Of a stretch of 64,000 bases of DNA, positions 42,740 through 54,000 are shown piece after piece. How positions within the stretch are numbered: position 1 is the stretch's first letter; every line of letters begins with the position of its first letter. The notes under the pieces are model-generated. The model worked only from the letters and a program-made list of their open reading frames with translations. It was not told the DNA's origin and ran no database searches. The stretch covers positions 17,628,001 to 17,692,000 of the forward strand of contig NC_079880.1 in assembly GCF_029227915.1 (NCBI RefSeq), written 5' to 3'. A program made the position numbers and the translations under genes. Origin of the DNA: Hydractinia symbiolongicarpus. Lineage: Eukaryota > Cnidaria > Hydrozoa > Anthoathecata > Hydractiniidae.

Positions 42740-43566
42740 ATGTGGAAGGGATCGGAATATTATGCCTCTATGCACGAGGATGATAGAAAACAATATGAAA
42801 AGAAATTAACTTTATCCGACGAGACAATATTGCCTGATCCTTATATACTGGAGAACTGGAGTAATAATGTTGCTTTGATGCCTGATTTAACTTGGGGTGA
42901 TATGTACCAATATCTGATCAATACTCCAAATGAATTCTCACATGAAGCTATGAAAGCATACAGGTCGTTGGAAGCCTATAACTTTTATGTGAGTGGTCAT
43001 GTACAGGACGTATTTTACCATGCAATCGACAATAATTGTGATTATTGTATTATTAAATCTGAGGTAGGTATTCTTTCTAAATACAGCTAGCTAGCCATAT
43101 GAAACTAATAAATATTTTAAACATGTTTCTTTTCACTTTTAGGTATTGCCTAGTCAGAGACAAGGACAGAAACAACAATGCTACGAAGTATGGGCTGCAG
43201 TAAACAACTCTGGAGGGTGGATCTTTACTGTTAATTGCAAGTGTATGGCAGGGTAAGCATGGCAAACATTACTTCAGAAATACTGACAATTTATCTGCTT
43301 CTTCTACATCACATAAAACGTTTTACTGAAACATAACTTGACAATGATCAATTAATTATATTTTATAGATTAGGATCAGTATGCAGTCACGTGGCAGCTT
43401 TGTTATTTAGACTTCAAGCATGCACTCAGTTGGGATTAAATAAAGTTGCTTGCACTAGTACTCTATGCAGTTGGAAAAAATCAAGGAGACAAGCAATTCC
43501 TGCTCCATTGATAGCTTCGACGATCCTATGGCTGGTTCATGTGAATTCAAAAAGAGGAAAATGTTA
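42740..43566 (+). pseudogene. IS4EU-type accessory gene: SWIM zinc-finger N-terminal part, three exons
   Basis: Exon 1 42740-43063 (WKGSEYYASMHEDDRKQYEK, DLTWGDMYQYLINTP). Donor GTAGGT, acceptor TTTTAG, exon 2 43143-43252, donor GTAAGC, acceptor TTATAG, exon 3 from 43379. Joining gives the SWIM motif across exons 2 and 3 (NCKCMAG, then GSVCSHVAALLF; CxC...CxH). In IS4EU (ISL2EU) transposons this gene normally carries a YqaJ nuclease after the SWIM domain. Here the frame stops at 43566, and a decayed continuation (LPEPLTTLYLPEAINFDDI) runs on to about 43850 without YqaJ. Convergent to the transposase. Confidence 0.7.
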
Positions 43567-43829
43567 GAATTAAAAAAAATATTAGCAAGGAATTAGCTAT
43601 TTTAAAGGCTATAGATATACTTCCTGATGCTTATGACACAAGTGCAACTGATACTGCTGAGGAGGTGACGGTGAAAACGAAATTTGTAATCTGCCAGAAC
43701 CCCTTACCACTCTTTATTTACCAGAAGCAATAAATTTCGATGATATTACTTTGGATGTTACAGGCAAAAAAAGATTTATTGATTATGAAACAACACAAAG
43801 TCAAAAAATGTCCGACAATTTAACCGAAG

Positions 43830-45259
43830 TTGCCAATATACAAAGTGATATACAAAGTTCTTCTTCTATAGTGAAACCACGATCAGCCATAACACAATCC
43901 CCATGCATAACTTTATTTAAAAATCCACTTTTATTTGTTATATCTTTGTCGGACACACGTCCACCCCAACCACGTGACAAAAAAATGACAGAACCTGACG
44001 GTGTTATACCAATAAGGTATTTTATTGTGTTTGTATGTTTATAGTTCGACCATGTTTGAGCACGTGTATTTAAACCAAATGGTCTTTCAATAAAAATTTC
44101 TGTGCAATCAATTATGACAGCACAGTTCAGGAACTTTTCATGAAAAGCTGCTGGTAAATTACTTCATACTATGTGCCTCTGAGGCCAAACAATTAAGAAC
44201 TGTACATTTTCAGCAATGATTGGCAACCATGATCTATAAATCTTGGAAACTTTTTGAAAAGAAATGCCAAATCTGTGTGCTAGGTCCTTGTTAAGTAATC
44301 CAAGCCTTAACTCAACCAATATTATCAAGAGATGATCTTTCATAGAGATATCACAAACTTTCTCAACTTTATCTTGAAATAATAAAAAAAAACAATCAAA
44401 ATCAGCAACATTCTCCAATCCTGTGTAAAATAGGAACATTTTATCGCTGCATTTAAGATTTTCATAGGACATTGTTGTGAGGGTCCTGTGCTAATTATTT
44501 TTTCATTAACTTTTATCAAAAGTTCTGTGTTTTTATTTTTGAGTCTGCAAATTTCCTCTTCCAGTGCTTTGATGTTATTTTCTGTTGTTGTTTGAGTTCC
44601 TAAAAACATAAAAATGTAATTGTTTAATATATTTTAGCATAAAATATAACATAAGCTACCTAGCTACATACTTTGTATTCTTAGTTACTTTCAAATAAAT
44701 ACACAGCTAAGACCAACAAGCTACCTTTATCCACAAATGACTTTGTAGCTCCATAATCTTCCTCCTCTTGCATGTCCAACGATTCACTATGCTGTAGTTT
44801 TATTGCCTTAAACTTTTGAGCACGTTGGTACCTATCAATACTTCCTTTTTCATGAAGGTCCTGGTTCACAGTCAGATACAGAAGGAGTATTGTACTTAAA
44901 TAAGCTTGGTACATAGTCAGGATGACGTAAAGCGTTTGATTTAGCACCTACAAAAAAATGTTGTTATTAAATTTATAGCTAGCTAGCTGGTTGATGTAAC
45001 CATAAAGTTCAGCTGAAATACCACTTCTAAAAATAAGTTATAGCTAGCTGCACAATTTACCACTTATAAAATGTTCACTACATATTCTTGAGTTGTCAAT
45101 CTTTTCATCTTGCTAGTTCTTTCTTTTTATTGCATTCACCCACAGCTCCCTGCGACGTTTACTTTCAGGAGTACTTCCAAAGGGAATCCAGTAAAAACAA
45201 AGTTTTTTTTCTTTTCCTCGCATATTTGTACAATCTGCGGCACAGCATGAATCAGGCAT
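43830..45259 (-). pseudogene. IS4EU-type transposase: THAP plus DDE_Tnp_4, spliced
   Basis: Exon 1 45259-45061: MPDSCCAADCTNMRGK, ELWVNAIKRKN, then a TAG, then RICSEHFISG, a complete THAP layout (C-x4-C, W, C-x2-H). Exon 2 44947-44725. Exon 3 44599 downward: a Leu-rich helix, MKDHLLIILVELRLGL, HRFGISFQKVSKIYRSW, a stop near 44167, then [13 protein letters not shown] (catalytic Asp), [27 protein letters not shown] (Asp) and [11 protein letters not shown] (Asp). After EEEL at about 43850 the coding resemblance ends where the opposing gene's remnant starts, so the last part is deleted. Splice sites are GT-AG. Confidence 0.75.
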
Positions 45260-45757
45260 CTTCAACAACTAACTCTGAAATAACTTTAAAACTGTTTTAA
45301 AATAAATCCTCTACTGAAATATCTGGCTACAGCACGGTCTAAACCCTTGTTGTTCTTCCATACGTTGTGGTTTCTTTCCTGCCATTTAGTGCGCATGCAT
45401 ACAATAATGTAAACACGGAATTCATCTATTGACAAAGAACGTTCATCTAAAAATTGTAAAGTTCAGCAAATGCAAGTTCTTTTTTATCTGGATCAATTTC
45501 GATACTACTAGTTCCAACTAAAGTGTCTTTAAATTCCTTGGTCCTTGACACTCATGTAACCATAGTCATAAGAAAAAGAGATAGTCTTGAAAAGAGAGCG
45601 CTATAACAATAGAAGCATTGTTTTGATCCTTTTGTGGCCGTAATTAAACTAGAACCCAGTTTTCTACAGGCACGGTAAATTAGAAATGGCGGTTTTTCTG
45701 GTTCAGATTACTCTTTTTTGTTGTAAACAAAGAATTTAATTTGATTTTTTTATTGAT
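45260..45757. other. non-coding DNA between two THAP transposase genes
   Basis: Presumably the right end of the IS4EU remnant and the left leader of the P-type gene. No inverted terminal repeat could be assigned by eye. Confidence 0.35.
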
Positions 45758-48448
45758 ATGCCTGGAGATAATTGTTCAATATTTGGCTGTACAGTATCAC
45801 GAAGAGCTAAGTACAAGGGAATAGCTATTTTTAAAGTCCCGACTAGTGATAATACGTTCGATTCCCAGTGGAGGAAAAAATTGATAGCTATTGTCACCAA
45901 AGATCGTGTGGTTGATAAAGCACTTCGTGACAGAATAGCAAATAAAAGGATCTTCATTTGTCAACGGCACTATAATGAAAATCAATATTATCGTCATGAG
46001 AGCAGAGTTACATTGAATCCTGGTGAATTGCCTTGCCTCAATTTACCCATCAAAAGCATTCCTTCTTCTTCAACCATAACAAAACCAAGGGAATCATCAC
46101 AGTCAACTTTATTAAAGAGAGCTCAACATCCACCTCCAGAAATTAAAGCACCTGAATATTTTGAATGTTATCAATCATTTTCTGAATTTTCTTCCTGTAT
46201 TCGAAATCTCAGACTTGCCGAGTGGCAATATAATTATTCCGAGAACAGTGTTCAATTTTATTGCAATGATGATATTCATATGGTACCAAAGTATGAGTTT
46301 TATGTTGATACAAGTCTTCAGTTTAATGTCCGTGTGCTACTATGGAGTCTTCCTAAACAACATCAAATTTATAATATCTATGACCACTCAGTTAAAAATA
46401 TCACAATTTCTAATTTGATTAGATACATTTCGGGTTTCTTTGTTTGTCCTGGTTTGCCAAGATCATTTTCTGGTAGTTGCATTGAATATACTGCACCTAA
46501 AAAATTTAACCCAACAATAGACATATTACCAAATCCTCTTTCTCAAACAAAATGGCATCGACCACCTTCCTGCCAATTATTAATTAACACTGAAGACAAA
46601 TGTGAACCGTGTTTGAAAGCTGAATCTAGGGAAAAACTTGGTCTTCAAAGAAAACAAGACAATTTATCCACACCGGCTCATGATAAAGCTCCTGTTTCCT
46701 TAACATCTCCTGATCGTATAAAATTGAAACTTCAAAGTTATAGAATTGAGAACAAACAGTTAAAAGCTGACAAATTAAAGATGATGGAAGAAATCGTACA
46801 AAAGGCAGTACCTGTTGATGATAGTTTGAGCAAAGATATGATGAATATCATTTCAAATGCAGATTACGAAAAGATGCCTGAATTTATGCAATTCTTTTGG
46901 AGTGAACAACAAAAATATCTTTCTTCATCAAAGACAGCTGTTAGATATCATCCTATGATTATCCGGTATTGTTTGGGTTTAGCTGCAAAATCGCCTTCGT
47001 TTTATGATGAAATTCGTTATGACGAGAAAACAAAAGCTGGTTTCGTTATTTTGCCCAGTCGTCGCCGATTAAGGGACTACAAAAACTATATACGACCACA
47101 ACAAGGATTTAATAAAGATGTCATCTTAGAATTAAAAAAAATAGTGGAGAATTTTTCAAACATAGAACGATATGGTATTGTGTTAATGGATGAAATAAAA
47201 ATACAAGAGAAATTATTTTGGGATAAGCACACCGGTGACTTAATTGGATATGTGGACTTAGGTGATATGGAACTTAATTTGGCATCCCTTCAAAAATCTG
47301 ATGACATTGCATCACACATGCTGGTCTTTTTAATTCGAAGTATTGTTAACCCCTTAAAATTCTCCCTTGCCAACTTTGCAACCACAAATGCTACGTCTGT
47401 TCAGTTATTTACATTATTTTGGAAAGCTGTTGGCATATTGGAGGATAATTGTGGAATTAAAGTGGTCGGTGTTACAAGTGATGGCGCTTCTCCAAACCGC
47501 AGTATGTATCGGATGCATTTTAATATGACAAGAGTGGAAGATGCTAATAGAGACGTTGATGTAACCTATCGTACACTTAATGTGATGGCAACTGAAAAGA
47601 GATATATTTACTTCATATCCGACCCACCACATCTGATTAAAACTGCCAGAAACTGCTTAGCTAATTCAATGACTGGAAGGTGCACAAGAAGTATGTGGAA
47701 CAATGGTAAATATCTGACATGGAATCACATATCAAAGCTTTTTTTTGATGATTTGGACTGTGGTCTCCACCTTGTTCCCAAAATCACAAATAACCATATT
47801 AAACTCACACCCTTTTCTGTGATGAATGTCCGACTAGCTGCACAGGTGTTAAGTGAATCAGTTTTTCATGCACTCCAAACATATGGACCACCAGAAGCAG
47901 AAGCTACTGCCACGTTTTGTATGATGATGGACAAGTTCTTTGATTGTTTGAACATCAGAAATACAAAAGAAGGCATCACTAAAGCAAAATCGTTTCTAAA
48001 ACCATTCGAATCACAAGATGACGAGCGCTTTACATGGCTACTTGAAACATTTCTAAAATATTTTTCTGATTGGAAGGACTCAATTGCCACAAGACCTGGA
48101 AATTTCACTGATAATGCCAAATCTAACATGTTCATCTCATGGCAAACATATGAAGGTATTAAAATCACAACATATTCATCGATCGAGCTTATTAAATATC
48201 TATTGTCACATGGTGTAGCATATGTTCTTACAGAGCGCTTTTGCCAAGATCCACTGGAAAATTATTTCGGAAGACAACGATCAATGGGGCATAGAAAAGA
48301 CAATCCTACTGTTAGAGATTTTGGATACAACGATAACACGATTCGTACACAAAAAATATTCAGACCAATAGCTGGTAATTGTATTGACAACGAAGCATTT
48401 GCCAAAATTGATGTTGAGTCTATGCCATGTCGTAAAAAAAAGAAATAA
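45758..48448 (+). CDS. P-element-type transposase, THAP domain, intact (896 aa)
   Basis: Single uninterrupted frame. Residues 1-85 form a THAP domain: CSIFGCTVSR (C-x4-C), QWRKKLIAIV (Trp), FICQRHYNENQYY (C-x2-H). About residues 270-350 hold a Cys-rich piece and a coiled coil (KLKLQSYRIENKQLKADKLK). The RNase-H-like catalytic core shows YGIVLMDEIKIQEKLFWDKH (first Asp), VTSDGASPNRSMY (second Asp) and YFISDPPHLIKTARNC, as in the Drosophila P transposase and human THAP9. The C-terminal DPLENYFGRQRSMGHRKDNP and YNDNTIRTQKIFRPIAGN are family hallmarks. Length fits THAP9-like proteins (about 750-900). No introns or breaks, so it is young or conserved. It would cut and paste DNA using GTP-dependent chemistry as in P. 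Confidence 0.9.
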   Translation: MPGDNCSIFGCTVSRRAKYKGIAIFKVPTSDNTFDSQWRKKLIAIVTKDRVVDKALRDRIANKRIFICQRHYNENQYYRHESRVTLNPGELPCLNLPIKSIPSSSTITKPRESSQSTLLKRAQHPPPEIKAPEYFECYQSFSEFSSCIRNLRLAEWQYNYSENSVQFYCNDDIHMVPKYEFYVDTSLQFNVRVLLWSLPKQHQIYNIYDHSVKNITISNLIRYISGFFVCPGLPRSFSGSCIEYTAPKKFNPTIDILPNPLSQTKWHRPPSCQLLINTEDKCEPCLKAESREKLGLQRKQDNLSTPAHDKAPVSLTSPDRIKLKLQSYRIENKQLKADKLKMMEEIVQKAVPVDDSLSKDMMNIISNADYEKMPEFMQFFWSEQQKYLSSSKTAVRYHPMIIRYCLGLAAKSPSFYDEIRYDEKTKAGFVILPSRRRLRDYKNYIRPQQGFNKDVILELKKIVENFSNIERYGIVLMDEIKIQEKLFWDKHTGDLIGYVDLGDMELNLASLQKSDDIASHMLVFLIRSIVNPLKFSLANFATTNATSVQLFTLFWKAVGILEDNCGIKVVGVTSDGASPNRSMYRMHFNMTRVEDANRDVDVTYRTLNVMATEKRYIYFISDPPHLIKTARNCLANSMTGRCTRSMWNNGKYLTWNHISKLFFDDLDCGLHLVPKITNNHIKLTPFSVMNVRLAAQVLSESVFHALQTYGPPEAEATATFCMMMDKFFDCLNIRNTKEGITKAKSFLKPFESQDDERFTWLLETFLKYFSDWKDSIATRPGNFTDNAKSNMFISWQTYEGIKITTYSSIELIKYLLSHGVAYVLTERFCQDPLENYFGRQRSMGHRKDNPTVRDFGYNDNTIRTQKIFRPIAGNCIDNEAFAKIDVESMPCRKKKK

Positions 48449-48878
48449 TGAAGAAAATGATTAAGGCGCCAAGTCATCAACAAATCAAAGAAGAAGCAGC
48501 ACACAAAAACGGTTATTTTTATAGCAACACATCTTAAAAAACATTATTACTGGCTTCACCTTACTCTGTTTTTATGGTTCTGATGGTGAGTATGATTAGA
48601 AAATTCTGTGGGCCAGTATTCACAAATATAAGTTCCACATAAATTTTTGAGTCCCAATGGGCAAATATTTATCCAGCATTATTCTGAAGGTAGTATTTTG
48701 CAGCACACAATAAACTGAATGTGTATGAAATCATTTTCTGTAAGTTCCATACAAAAATACTTACTTTTAAAGGTTGAATATTTCCGTGTACTTCTCGTTC
48801 TTTCCAAAATAATGTTTTTTATAAGTTTGTAGCTATAAAAATAGCTGTTTTAACAAGTTTATAGTCTGTTGTTCAAGA
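48449..48878. other. 3' region of the P-type gene, no gene seen
   Basis: AT-rich. Contains AATAAA at 48709 on the plus strand as a possible polyadenylation signal. The intergenic space separates two convergent reading frames. Confidence 0.4.
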
Positions 48879-49630
48879 CTAATGTCCATGATCCAAAGTG
48901 CTTGATGCTTTTTTTACTTCAGTTCGCAAGGATCGTGATTTTTTAGCCTTTGATTTAACATTGTGCCGTTGACATTTATCCTTCACAAGTGAATATACAC
49001 GAACACGAATATACAACATGATAAGATGTTCCAGTAAATTCAAAGCTATCTCTTTACTAACTTCTTCAGTTGAAGCATTTTTTAATTTGTTGTAATTGCA
49101 TAAAATTCTTGCATTATTCATGAGATATGATACCATTTTTTTACTGTCAATAATTCTATGCGTGGTGCTAGACTCTTGGCGGAAATGGGATTCAACTATG
49201 GAAAAAATTTCAAAAACTTCTGATGTTACTGTCCATAAGCCGCCTCGGTCTTTAATGCGAATTAGTGTATTGATTTCGGTATCGTGTTCCTGGTCAGTTG
49301 ATTTACCAGCAATAAGTAGATGTATGCTTTGCAGATTCAAGATACTACGACTTTGTTTCGATCTACGTATACGTCTGTAATGTGTTCCAAAAACATATCC
49401 TGCAAGATATTTAATAATTTGCTTTTCCTTTGGTGAAAAATTTGTACCTGGAGATACATTTGCAATATCACCATTAACAACTGAACCTGTTAGGTGGGCA
49501 AGTACATAGTTCGCTAACTCAAATCCTAGGATAACTGATGCTCTTTTTGATAAGTTTTTGAAAACAATATTCTCGGAAACACATTTGTAAAAAGAGGCAT
49601 AAAATTTTTCGCTATTGTTTTTAAAACTGG
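48879..49630 (-). CDS. unidentified conserved-looking ORF convergent to the P-type transposase
   Basis: Frame open from about 49620 down to 48879. The first in-frame ATG is uncertain, since the 49340 codon is TTG. It contains FYASFYKCVSENIVFKNLSK, ELANYVLAHLTGSVVNGDIA, KEKQIIKYLAGYVFGTHYRR, a GGLWTVTSEVFEIFSIVESH stretch and a basic end (KSKAKKSRSLRTEVKKASS). It resembles C-terminal proteins I associate with cnidarian P-type elements, but I know no function. LINE-A copy 2 cuts its 5' side. It may be a second gene of the same element or part of an opposed, truncated element. Confidence 0.5.
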
Positions 49631-49639
49631 CTACAACAT

Positions 49640-50991
49640 TGGACAGGGTATATTAATGACCCTCTTCCAATCTGATCTAGACTGTGTTAGATCTAAACTC
49701 AACTTCTTCTCTATCAAGTCTGTCCTTATAACCTCCTGCCAAGTCTTTCTCGGTCTGCCTCTGGGCTTTGCCCCAGGAACTATCAAGTCTCTACACTTTC
49801 TTACCCAATTATCCTCCTCCATTCTTTCCAAGTGCCCCAGCCAATTCAATCTTCTTATCTGGATAACATCTTTAATTCTACAGAGACTTAGCCTGCTTCT
49901 TAGCTCATCTGAACTCTTTCTGTCTCTCAGACTGGCATTACACATCCACCTAACCATTGTCATATCATTACTTTCTAAACGGTCAAGATCTTCCTGCTTC
50001 ACTGCCCATGTCTCACTACCGTACAACATAACACTTCTTACACAGGCCTCATACAACCTACCTTTTACCTCAATTGACAGGACTCTGTTAGTCAACAAAG
50101 GAAGTAACTCTCTGAACTTTTGAACATATCACCTAAGTAACAGAAGTTCTCAACTATCTCTAACGAGCCACTGTTGCACATCATTGAAGCTGGAAATACT
50201 TCAGTCTCTATAATCTCACCTTTGCAAAGCTTGCATACAAACAGAATGCCAGCTCTAACCTTCCACCAATACTACTGCACTTCTTATGTACCCAATGCTT
50301 GCAAGTCTGACAAAAAATTGAGTTACTACCAACCCCTTTCCTGCAAACTCCACAAGGCCACTTTCCAACTACAAGGTCACACTTGGCTGCAATGCTACTA
50401 ATCATGACTTTAGACTTTGCTGTGTTCACCCTTAGCCCTCTTCTAGTCCTTTCTTCCACTTTTCAAACTTTTCAACTAATTCTTCCATCGACTCTGCTAT
50501 GAGAACCAAATTATCTGCATACAATAACTCCCATGGACAACCTGTTCTGAACTCCATCGACAGCGCAAGACTAGAACAAACAACAAAAGACTAAGTACAG
50601 AACCCTGATGTACACCAACATTTACACTAAATTCATCACTAAGTGAATCGTTAATCCTGACACGACTTTAAGCATTGCTGTACATAGACTGTACTATCGT
50701 AACTAGCCACTCATCCACACCTATTTTTCTCATAGCCCACCAAATAACTTTACGTGACACTCTATCAAAAGCTTTCTCTAAATCTACAAAGGCAAAATAG
50801 AGATTCTTTCTCTTTCCTAAGTACTTTTCTTGAAGCTGTCTGAGTAAAAATATTGCATCTGTAGTGCCACGCCATAGAACAAAACCAAATTGCATCTTAT
50901 CTATATCAATTCTTTCTCTAAGTAACTTATCAATCACTCTTTCAATAACTTTCATTACTTGATCAACCAACTTTGGTTGCTCCGGCCACCC
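49640..50991 (-). mobile_element. LINE-A copy 2, 5'-truncated
   Basis: Nearly identical to 26690-27990 in opposite orientation: MQFGFVLWRGTTDAIFLLRQ, FAFVDLEKAFDRVSRKV, the PCGVCRKGVG finger and MVRWMCNASLRDRKSSDEL are all present. It starts within the reverse transcriptase (LVDQVMKVIERVIDKLL). The 3' end lacks the GAT tail and stops near GGAAGAGGGTCATTAATATA. The C-terminal part 50098-49631 is an open frame of 155 residues; the upstream frames are shifted. Inserted into the ORF to its left. Confidence 0.85.
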
Positions 50992-51005
50992 CAATAATTT
51001 CATCA

Positions 51006-51007
<2 letters not shown>

Positions 51008-51036
<29 letters not shown>

Positions 51037-54000
51037 AACCAATTAATAATATATTAACATAAACCAACCTAGAATTTACAATATAAAACACAAATGACTA
51101 AAGACATTATACATGGAAAGATAACACTTTGAACATTGAAAGGGTGACATTACGATACGAAACGACATATAACTAATATTGATTTAACAGTACATTTAGA
51201 TGCAATCGTAAATTGAAGCTCTATTCGCCAACGCAAAGTCATTGAGATTAATATCCCTATCTAGCGTCGATCTAGAACCCCGAACACATCGAATTGTCGA
51301 CCGTAGCAACGAGAAACATATCTTTTTTCGTATGACATTCGTCGCTAAAGATACCGGAATGGACCGTTTTTCAGCAATCATATCGACTAAGCGTTTAAAA
51401 AAGGCTTTGCACTCATCGCCCATCGCACCATTTGTCGCGAATACAAGAGGTGTAAAGGAACCATTCTCCACTTGAAGTACGCGCTCGTTATACTGCTTCT
51501 TCTTTTCCGTTTCGTTTTTCTGGAAGGTTCTGCTTATTTCCATATTCCTGTATCTCTGAGCGTAGGCATTGAATACCCTTATGTCTAAAAATACTCTTTG
51601 GTCAGGAATCCAGAAACTGCGTGCACTCACATCCAGTCTTGATTCATTTCCGTCGTTTGCCATGCGTTGTTGGAATCTTTCGCCATTGATTTCAAGAAGA
51701 CTCGGCTCTACTCTTACATCTTTACATACTTCCTTGAGAAGGTCTGCAGTTATGTTGCGAATCTCGTTGTGTCGAAGTGTGACTAGTCCACCCTTTTTAC
51801 ATGACAATGCATGGCTTAAATCAAACCGAACACCACATATGCAGTTGGAGGGCAATCGTTCCAGTTGCCAGTTGTATCGAATCTTGATTGCATCCCAGAA
51901 CTGTTGCTTTGTCAAATCGTACCCCCACTCTATAAGTGGAAGCGTTGTCAACCAATTTGAGACTCCCGTTCGCATATTAGATTCATTGATTCGTTTCTCC
52001 TCGTCTGTCATCTCAGCTCGCAATGCTTCAAGATCTTGTTGATAGCGTCTGCGTCGTTCTGATTGAATTTGTTGTTTGGACTTGTCACCTTCTTCATTGT
52101 TCACCATGAGAATTTGACTTCTCAGCGAGGCTGTCATGTTTCTCGAGTTCTCATACTCGATCGTTGCATTTTTACAAAACACATCTATTCCCAATCCACC
52201 AAGCCTCGGAGGGAGTGCTAAAAGTTTCCTTTCGTTATCGTTAACGATGTGACCACCAGTTACCGCAGGGATAAACTTGTGTCGAATAACTTCATCGAGA
52301 GGTGTCAGGAACTCTTCTATGCCAAAGATCGTTCTTAGAAAGTATGTAAATTTGTTCTTGTAGCCATCTACAAAGCACATGTATGCAGCTTGAGGTTGCG
52401 TTACTGCTATGTCTGACAGTAGATTGATCTCCCTGACCCATTTGGTCACCATCGCTTTTACATACGTCTCTTTGTATTCAACGCTTCCTATTACAGCACC
52501 CAGGTGTCTTTCACCCTCAACAGTAATTTGAATGCATGTACCTTCGAACTGCTTTCTGGCTTGTTCAAGTTTACTTGATTTCACGATCAGCCAAGATTTT
52601 ACTGGTTGTGGGAAGTATCCAAAACTGGGACCGATTCGCGTCAGATTGTCCCACCATTTTCGTATTGACTCAAGATTGCCAGATGCGGTGAGGTCATCAG
52701 CAAAGGCCACTGTCTTGTTATGATCTGTACCAATGAGATACACCAGAGAATCGAGAAGGGGTGTAATTCCTATTGCATATATCGCCATACCAACAGGGTC
52801 GCCTTGTGTTGTACCTTCTTTAGATAGCAATTCAGCACCTCCAATGACGAAGAGTCGTGCTGGTCGCGTATAGCAATTTTTTACAAAAGTCGATATTTCA
52901 GGACAGATAATTCCGATGTTGTGTAGTAATACCGATCTATTCAAGCTGTTAAAAGCATTCGCTGCATCTACAAGTAAAACTGCATCCGAGTTATCATCTT
53001 CAAACATCACTTTCATTGCGTGGATTGCTGCTTCACTGCCTGCTTTTTGTCCACACATTTGAGATTTAGATGATGCACCAACGACATCTTGTTTAACAAC
53101 ACTCATAACAATTTTCCCCGCAATTCGCCTCAAAACTTCTCCAACTCCAATTGGCCTTAGACCTGGGTTTTTGTCTAATGGTACAAGTCTTGATGCTAAC
53201 AAAGCTTCCAATGTACCATCATCAAATTCTTCAATACACATCTTCTTGACTACATTTGCAAATGCAGTTCGAAGATCTTTTCCACCTTCACCATACATTT
53301 TGGATGTGAGGATCTTTCTCCAGCCATCGGCGTCTATACCAGAGGGTCCTGCACCACCTTTCGTCAATAGTGCAGCTTTTAAAACCATGGCTTCATCTAT
53401 CACGTCATAGATAATCGGCTCGACTGTTTTCGTTGGTCCTTGCATTATCGCGTCTTCGTCAGCCTCTTTTGCTTCGGGATGTTTCATCCGTAGCAGATCG
53501 ATAGTCTGATTATTTAATGGCAATACCCCACCTGTCATGTTGTTCGTTATCAGTTTAATCGCTCCATTAACGTTACCTTTCTGCATTAAATCTTTAAACC
53601 TCCGAGATATAGTGTTGATGTCCCTTTTTGTGTTTTTGCTTGACATTCTTGACTGTATAGCCGCTGCCTCAGCAAGTAGCTTTAGAAAGTCTCCATTTCG
53701 CCAGTATACTAACCTCCGCTCAAGAGCATTGACGTGATCACGACTTTTTGAGGTCTTTGTTGGTTTTTGTAACAGCAATGCTGGCATAACGTGTATAGCT
53801 GTCATTACACATTCTTTTAGTGGACTATTCTCACACCAGGAGTTTAACAATCGGTTGATTTCACGAATGAACGATTTACCGACCGCACCGTTTGGCAACA
53901 TGAACAAGTTGCGTCTCCAATACACGATTTTCTCATAACACGTTTTAAGGTTTTCTTTAGCAATGCTTCCTCTCACATCTCCCCAATAGAATTTTTCAGT

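Noticed and set aside
49656-50401. Plus-strand open frames of 155 and 75 codons
   Set aside because: Reverse complement of LINE-A copy 2; equivalent frames exist opposite copy 1.
52532-53737. Plus-strand frames of 60-80 codons within the RLE-LINE
   Set aside because: Antisense shadows of the intact 1033-codon ORF.
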